Shown here in pieces: positions 59,851-64,000 of a DNA stretch of 64,000 nt; position 1 is the first letter of the stretch; every line of letters starts with the position of its first letter. The position numbers and the translations under genes were made by a program. The DNA is from Ignelater luminosus. Its lineage: Eukaryota > Arthropoda > Insecta > Coleoptera > Elateridae. The stretch spans positions 218,636-282,635 of the forward strand of contig VTPC01090017.1 of NCBI GenBank assembly GCA_011009095.1, given 5' to 3'. The notes below the pieces were generated by a model. It saw only the letters and a program-made list of their open reading frames with translations. It searched no databases and had not been told where the DNA came from.

Positions 59851-60081
59851 TTATAGAATTCGTCTGTTTTCTCGCGTTCTCATTCGGTACGTAACTTTGT
59901 TACACATAGTAACTACGATACCAGCATTAATAATAATTCTTTGATAAATTCCGCAGAGTTGTGCCGAGAGAACTGAACACATTATTCTTCCGCATTCAAC
60001 ATCTTGAAACACGAGAAAGCACATAATAGAGTAATAAATGATCCTTTGCACCAATACAATAATAACAATGCTAAAATTCAA
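59851..60081 (-). CDS. Unidentified coding segment, copy B (open)
   Basis: A 76-codon open frame on the minus strand, homologous at DNA and protein level to 54,151-54,334 (plus). It reads FSIVIIVLVQRIIYYSIMCF, then VECGRIMCSVLSAQLCGIYQ, RIIINAGIVVTMCNK, and a basic tail YRMRTRENRRIL. The N-terminal ~28 residues are hydrophobic enough for one membrane span; three Cys are shared or nearly shared with the other copy. Both copies end shortly after the conserved block. It could be one exon of a membrane protein gene, a gene-family pseudogene pair, or coding sequence of an unrecognised mobile element. The Met at 60,081 is the first in the frame but need not be the true start. Confidence 0.42.
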   Translation of the reverse strand: MNFSIVIIVLVQRIIYYSIMCFLVFQDVECGRIMCSVLSAQLCGIYQRIIINAGIVVTMCNKVTYRMRTRENRRIL

Positions 60082-60556
60082 ATGTTAATTTATTTGCTAC
60101 CAAATTGTTAACGACATTATGCACATTACAAAAGTACTTTGAACCCGCTGAAACGGGGAAATATGTTTTTTAGAGCCTGGTAATTAACTTAGAGAGAAAT
60201 TGACTGTACTATTGATTTTTGAACAAAAAGTCTATACTAAAACGGTAACAATTAGATTTTAGAAGTATCTAGAATGATAGATTGACTGCACTGAAGCATT
60301 TACTAATAGTTTGATAATTTTATGACAGGCATCCACACTAAAGTATTTCGCTAATTTCGTAAAACTTGCTTTTTGGACACTGTAATTCCTCAAGTAATTT
60401 TATTTAATAAGCCCAAATAACAACCAGACTCTGGTAACTTATGATAGAAGCAAAGTGGTAGCCATGACAGTTGCAAACCTTTATTACCAAGCTGCCATAA
60501 GATTTAAATTATTTGATTTTAACTACCCTTTCAGACTTGACAAAGAAGAACAAAAA
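60082..60556. other. Unassigned AT-rich DNA
   Basis: No coding or repeat signal recognised between the unidentified segment and the mariner element. Confidence 0.4.
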
Positions 60557-60558
60557 TA

Positions 60559-61322
60559 CGAGGGTCGTTTGAAAAGTCCGTGCAAAGTCAGAGAGATGGC
60601 ACTACTGGCGCATATCGAGGTTATGTTTAGTTAGTAGCATCTCTTGGAAGAACATACACCAAGTTTCAGCCAGATCGGTCTATATCTTTGTGTTTGGTAT
60701 TCGTTTGAATCGAGGAAGTCGAGTGATTTTCAAAAAATGGACGAAAAAGAATTTCGTGTGTTGATTAAACATTACTTTATGAAAGGCAAAACGCCTCAGG
60801 AGACTAAAGAGAAGCTTGATAAACATTATGGTGACTCTGCACCTTCGATTAGAACAGTTTATAAGTGGTTTCAAAATTTTCGGAGTGGCCATATGGGCAC
60901 AAGTGACGCTGAACGTTCTGGACGCCCACGATTGGCCCACAAAAAAGTCCTTTTCCATCACGACAACGCACCAGCTCACGCCTCAGCAGTTGTGGTCGCA
61001 AAATTAATGGAAATAGGGTTCCAACTCGTTTCACATCCCCCCTATTCTCCAGACTTGGCTCCCTCGGACTACTATTTGTTCCACAATTTAAAGAAATATC
61101 TGGCGGGAAAAAGATTTTATTCAAACGAGGAGGTGATTGCAGAAACGAATGGCTATTTTTCAGACTTGGACAAATCCTATTATTCAGAAGGGATCAACAA
61201 ACTTGAGCAGCGTTGAACGAAGTGTATAAGCCTAAAAGGAGACTATGTTGAAAAATAAAAAAGGTTTACCCCAAACAATTAAGTATTTTTTATTTTTGCA
61301 CGGACTTTTCAAACGACCCTCG
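60559..61322 (+). mobile_element. Internally deleted mariner with perfect 28-bp ends
   Basis: The first 28 bases from 60,559 (CGAGGGTCGTTTGAAAAGTC...) are the exact reverse complement of the last 28 (61,295-61,322). TA flanks both ends (60,557-60,558 and 61,323-61,324), the standard mariner target. The element is 764 bp, whereas full-length mariners are about 1.3 kb. Perfect ends and an almost intact reading frame indicate the youngest element in the window. With intact ends it could in principle be moved by a related transposase elsewhere in the genome. Confidence 0.95.
60737..61258 (+). pseudogene. Mariner transposase, in-frame internal deletion
   Basis: From Met at 60,737 the frame reads MDEKEFRVLIKHYFMKGKTP and SIRTVYKWFQNFRSG, the bipartite helix-turn-helix that binds the inverted repeats, then AERSGRPRLA. 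About 150 residues expected next, including the first catalytic Asp (DETW block), are missing at a junction near 60,930-60,945. The frame resumes in phase with HKKVLFHHDNAPAHAS (second Asp) and PPYSPDLAPSDYYLF (third Asp), 34 residues apart, the mariner D34D signature. A TGA at 61,214 replaces an expected Trp; the usual C-terminus TKCISLKGDYVEK follows to TAA at 61,256-61,258. The frame is open upstream to 60,644 but the family start is the Met used here. DNA binding might survive; catalysis cannot. Confidence 0.93.
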
Positions 61323-61324
61323 TA

Positions 61325-63714
61325 CAAACTTCATGCTTGGATGAATATAGATAATTAAAGTCTAGTAGGTTCTAATTTAAGAAATTCTTTAGTATATTTC
61401 ATTATTTCTTTGCTCTGTACAATTCTTCACCATGTCTAATTGTACTGTGAGTATGTAGAACTGTAAGCAGTTTCGGAGCCACTCGTCAGGGTTTGTGATT
61501 TACGGTAAAGTACGTAATCCAACTTCTTTCGTGATCCAAAGTGCAGGACATGTTCACGGTCTCGCCCAGCCTATTTTTCTTATTCATTATCACGCCTATT
61601 CACTTGAATATTATTTTTCCTTACACCGTGGCTCATCGCGACTCACTATAGTTCACGTCATGCACCGACCTCTACTCAGTTCACTTATCAGTCAAACCAG
61701 TAGCAATCGGAAGAAAAAGCAGTCTTCAAAGAATGCGCCACTCAGCTGCAGCCGCAGTCATTAAATCCAGCAATTCCACTTAAACAGCAACAACAATCAG
61801 CTTCAGCTGCAATATCTAGCTTTGTCCGTCACTAGGAAAAGTAAATCATCAAGTCATCTCCAATATCTCTCGTAACCTGAAGCTCTGTTCCTTTAAGAAT
61901 TACTTTGTTTTACCTTTAAATAAACAAATCCACAAAAAATCTTACAATAAATAGTTAAAAAGAAAGAGAAGAAAAAGAATAACAACAAATAAAAAAATAA
62001 TAACGATAAACTAAAAACAAATTAAATAAGCAAAGGGCAAAAAATAAGAAACCTAAGTTAACTCACTTAATACACGACGCCAACGACTCCAACCATCACT
62101 TGGTAACATGTCTGATATCTACACATATTCAATTGCTCTCACAAACAGGCAGAAACTGCACATCACAAAAAAGGCAAGGATCGTTTAAGCTTTTAAATGT
62201 TTCTTAAACGCGGCATGGACGTTTCAGTACGTATTCATTTATTTCAGTGGCCGAATCTCTCTGTTGTTTGCTTTACTGAATTTTATCTTTGTGACTAGAA
62301 GTTTTGGAAACCATGAGTTCTGCTCTAAGCTACTGGAAAAAATCACGATTGTGGTGACCTCTTTTGAAGATTCAAAAACTAATGTTAAAGTATTGCACTG
62401 TAGCTACAACATTAAATTCGTCAGTACAAACAGTAGCAAACATTGCAAGATTGCTAAATCTGGAGATTTACCGTCAGCTCTGCTCGACTTAGTTTTAGTT
62501 GTTTTCCCTCTTGTTAAGATCTTTATATTTACAACGTCAAACGTATGTTCCTGCAATAATTACTTCAAAATGAGTTACGCGGTGACCTCTATTAAGGAAT
62601 AGGGTTGTGGAGAGTAGTTGCTTTCGCGGGGTAGCAATCTGCATAATTTAGTTATTGGATAAGTCGTGTTTGCGCGCGCGGCGTGCAGATCAAGGCGTGT
62701 CCCGACTCGACTGGAAGGGCAGTAAGATTCTGGGCATTGAGTAGGAGAGTTGTAGGGGAGTTTGGCGAGGCGTTTTCCATGAAATTTACTGTTGGCGGTC
62801 TATTAAGTTTATCATTCTCTTGGAGTGCATTTTAAGCATATCAGCGTAGAGCTGGATCTCGAAAAGAGGCCACCTTCTTGAACACATTGTTTAAAAGCTG
62901 GAAGTTTACTTCGCTTTGAAGCGGAATTTATAGTGGAATTTGTCATCATTCTGACCCCCTTATCGCTGCGTGGACACAGCCAGTTCTTGGTATTTTAAGT
63001 AAATGAATATGCAGTTGCCCATTTGAATAAAAGTTTGGACCATCACAGCTATTTAAAGGTTAGTTGTTAAACACTAATTATAGCGGTGTTTACGTTCATT
63101 TGGCCTAAATAAACGAAGAGCATTCAAAGCTTGTCAAGTGGGTAACAAAGAGATTTTCCCTTGGTATTAATGTAAATACATAACGATTAATTTTAGCATA
63201 ATCATTGTGGCTTTGTGTTTGTTCTAGTTCACCATTTATCTCAACGAACAATGAATTTAAAATTCAGTAAATTCAATATGAACTTTGTAAGTGGACAAGT
63301 TTTATTTTAATCATAACTATTTTGCTTGTTTTTAATCTGTGCGTATGAACGAATTTACTTTCGAATTTTGTTAAATAAAATTTGATATTTTAAATGTATT
63401 GAATGCAGCCGTAAGCTGTTTGTAGGACGTTCGACGGGGTCCACGTATTTTGTTTGCGTTTAGGGATTCCCCTCGAGTGTCGCTGGTCAGAATTCTGCAC
63501 ATAGAATTTAATAAGATGATTGACGTTTGTTTTATAAAGCTTTATGTATTTTGTGTAATCATTTGTTTATTTGCTTTGTTTCCTTTGTTTCGTCTTTTTT
63601 TGAAAAGACAGCTCTTTTATTGTACTTGTATGCACTGGTTTAAGTGAAAATATTGAAGTCACCCAAGCACTTTATTAACTTGATTCAGTTATATTAAATT
63701 TAATTTGTAAAGAC
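61325..63714. other. Unassigned DNA; GC-richer patch near 62.6-62.8 kb
   Basis: Frames at 61,495-61,764, 62,264-62,602 (112 codons) and 63,450-63,647 (all plus) have no known domain. A patch at about 62,620-62,800 is GC-rich with a short CG run (GCGCGCGCGG). Confidence 0.4.
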
Positions 63715-63770
63715 TATACTGAGTGACTCAAAAGGCCTTGATATACTGAGTGGTCAAAAAAAGACTTGAT
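63715..63770 (+). repeat. Two adjacent element-end-like direct copies
   Basis: TATACTGAGTGACTCAAAAG (63,715) is followed directly by TATACTGAGTGGTCAAAAAA (63,742). Each copy is about 27 bp. The pattern TATACxGxGTGxxTCAAAA resembles the starts of mariner-like elements in this window, so one element may begin here and run past the window edge. Confidence 0.4.
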
Positions 63771-64000
63771 CTTGGTATCTAGCTGATTCCATAGCGGCGC
63801 CTTCAATTAGTACCGATTTTGAGCTATTGTAGTGGCAAGTAAACATTTCGAACCTAACCGTCTTCGACTGTTTGCTAGTGTGGGTATCATCGAACTTAGT
63901 TCTTCGTGCCTTCTAGTCGCTGATTATAAGTCTGTGTCTTAAAGTTCATTTTGGCACGTAACATTCTTTTCCATCCATTCTGACAAAACTTAGTACCATC

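Noticed and set aside
1-64000. CRISPR array, operon or other prokaryotic system
   Set aside because: No regularly spaced short repeats, no closely packed genes; content is typical of an insect genome.

Overview
The window is AT-rich animal DNA with assembled N-padding, microsatellites and a dense layer of decayed transposable elements. The repertoire fits an arthropod, most likely an insect: D34D mariners, a pogo/Jerky-type DDE element, a mariner relative with DD41D-like spacing, an R1-like non-LTR reverse transcriptase, a Penelope-like GIY-YIG fragment and a BEL/Pao integrase fragment. The sequence does not let me name a species. I see no intact multi-exon host gene, no rRNA gene, no convincing tRNA gene and no CRISPR array. 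The window reads as intergenic or very long intronic DNA. Nearly all the open frames of 60-120 codons look like chance frames or pieces of mobile elements.

Layout. 1-9.4 kb: mostly unassigned DNA with a possible tRNA-derived SINE (about 2.9 kb), a short inverted repeat (about 4.0-4.3 kb) and a GA microsatellite (5.53 kb). 9.476-10.811 kb: a foldback element whose two arms each carry tandem ~100-147 bp units. 16.58-17.21 kb: Penelope-like C-terminal coding remnant. 19.45-20.18 kb: mariner-like element with ~150 bp terminal inverted repeats and the C-terminal half of a transposase. 20.49-21.25 kb: a second large palindrome. 22.45-22.95 kb (minus) and 23.30-24.43 kb (plus): a decayed mariner and a decayed pogo-type transposase back to back. 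27.55-27.72 kb: a compact 170-bp palindrome. 28.79-28.97 kb: hAT-type MITE. 29.457 kb: a mariner end running into the 400-N gap (29,547-29,946). 29.95-31.09 kb: GC-rich block with an internal duplication, TATA box and strong hairpin.

33.20-33.39 kb: MITE. 33.95-34.89 kb (minus): the N-terminal half of a transposase from the same broad family as the 19.4 kb element. 35.5-38.3 kb: strongly pyrimidine-rich on the plus strand, with a LINE ORF1-like zinc-knuckle remnant on the minus strand. 40.9-41.4 kb (minus): a BEL/Pao integrase fragment present three times in tandem. 46.23-46.63 kb: solo-LTR candidate. 47.45-47.84 kb: MITE. 50.6-50.8 kb: SINE-like with a 5S-rRNA-like core. 54.15-54.33 (plus) and 59.85-60.08 kb (minus): two diverged copies of an unidentified protein-coding segment. 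56.35-57.45 kb: R1-like reverse transcriptase remnant. 60.56-61.32 kb: a young, internally deleted mariner with perfect 28-bp ends.

The elements do not form a pathway. What links them is the mode of decay: many are deletion derivatives that keep their ends and one part of a protein. The most unusual structures are the foldback element, the triplicated integrase fragment, the inverted paralogous segments at 54 and 60 kb, and the GC-rich duplicated block beside the gap. All family assignments were made by eye from translated motifs.
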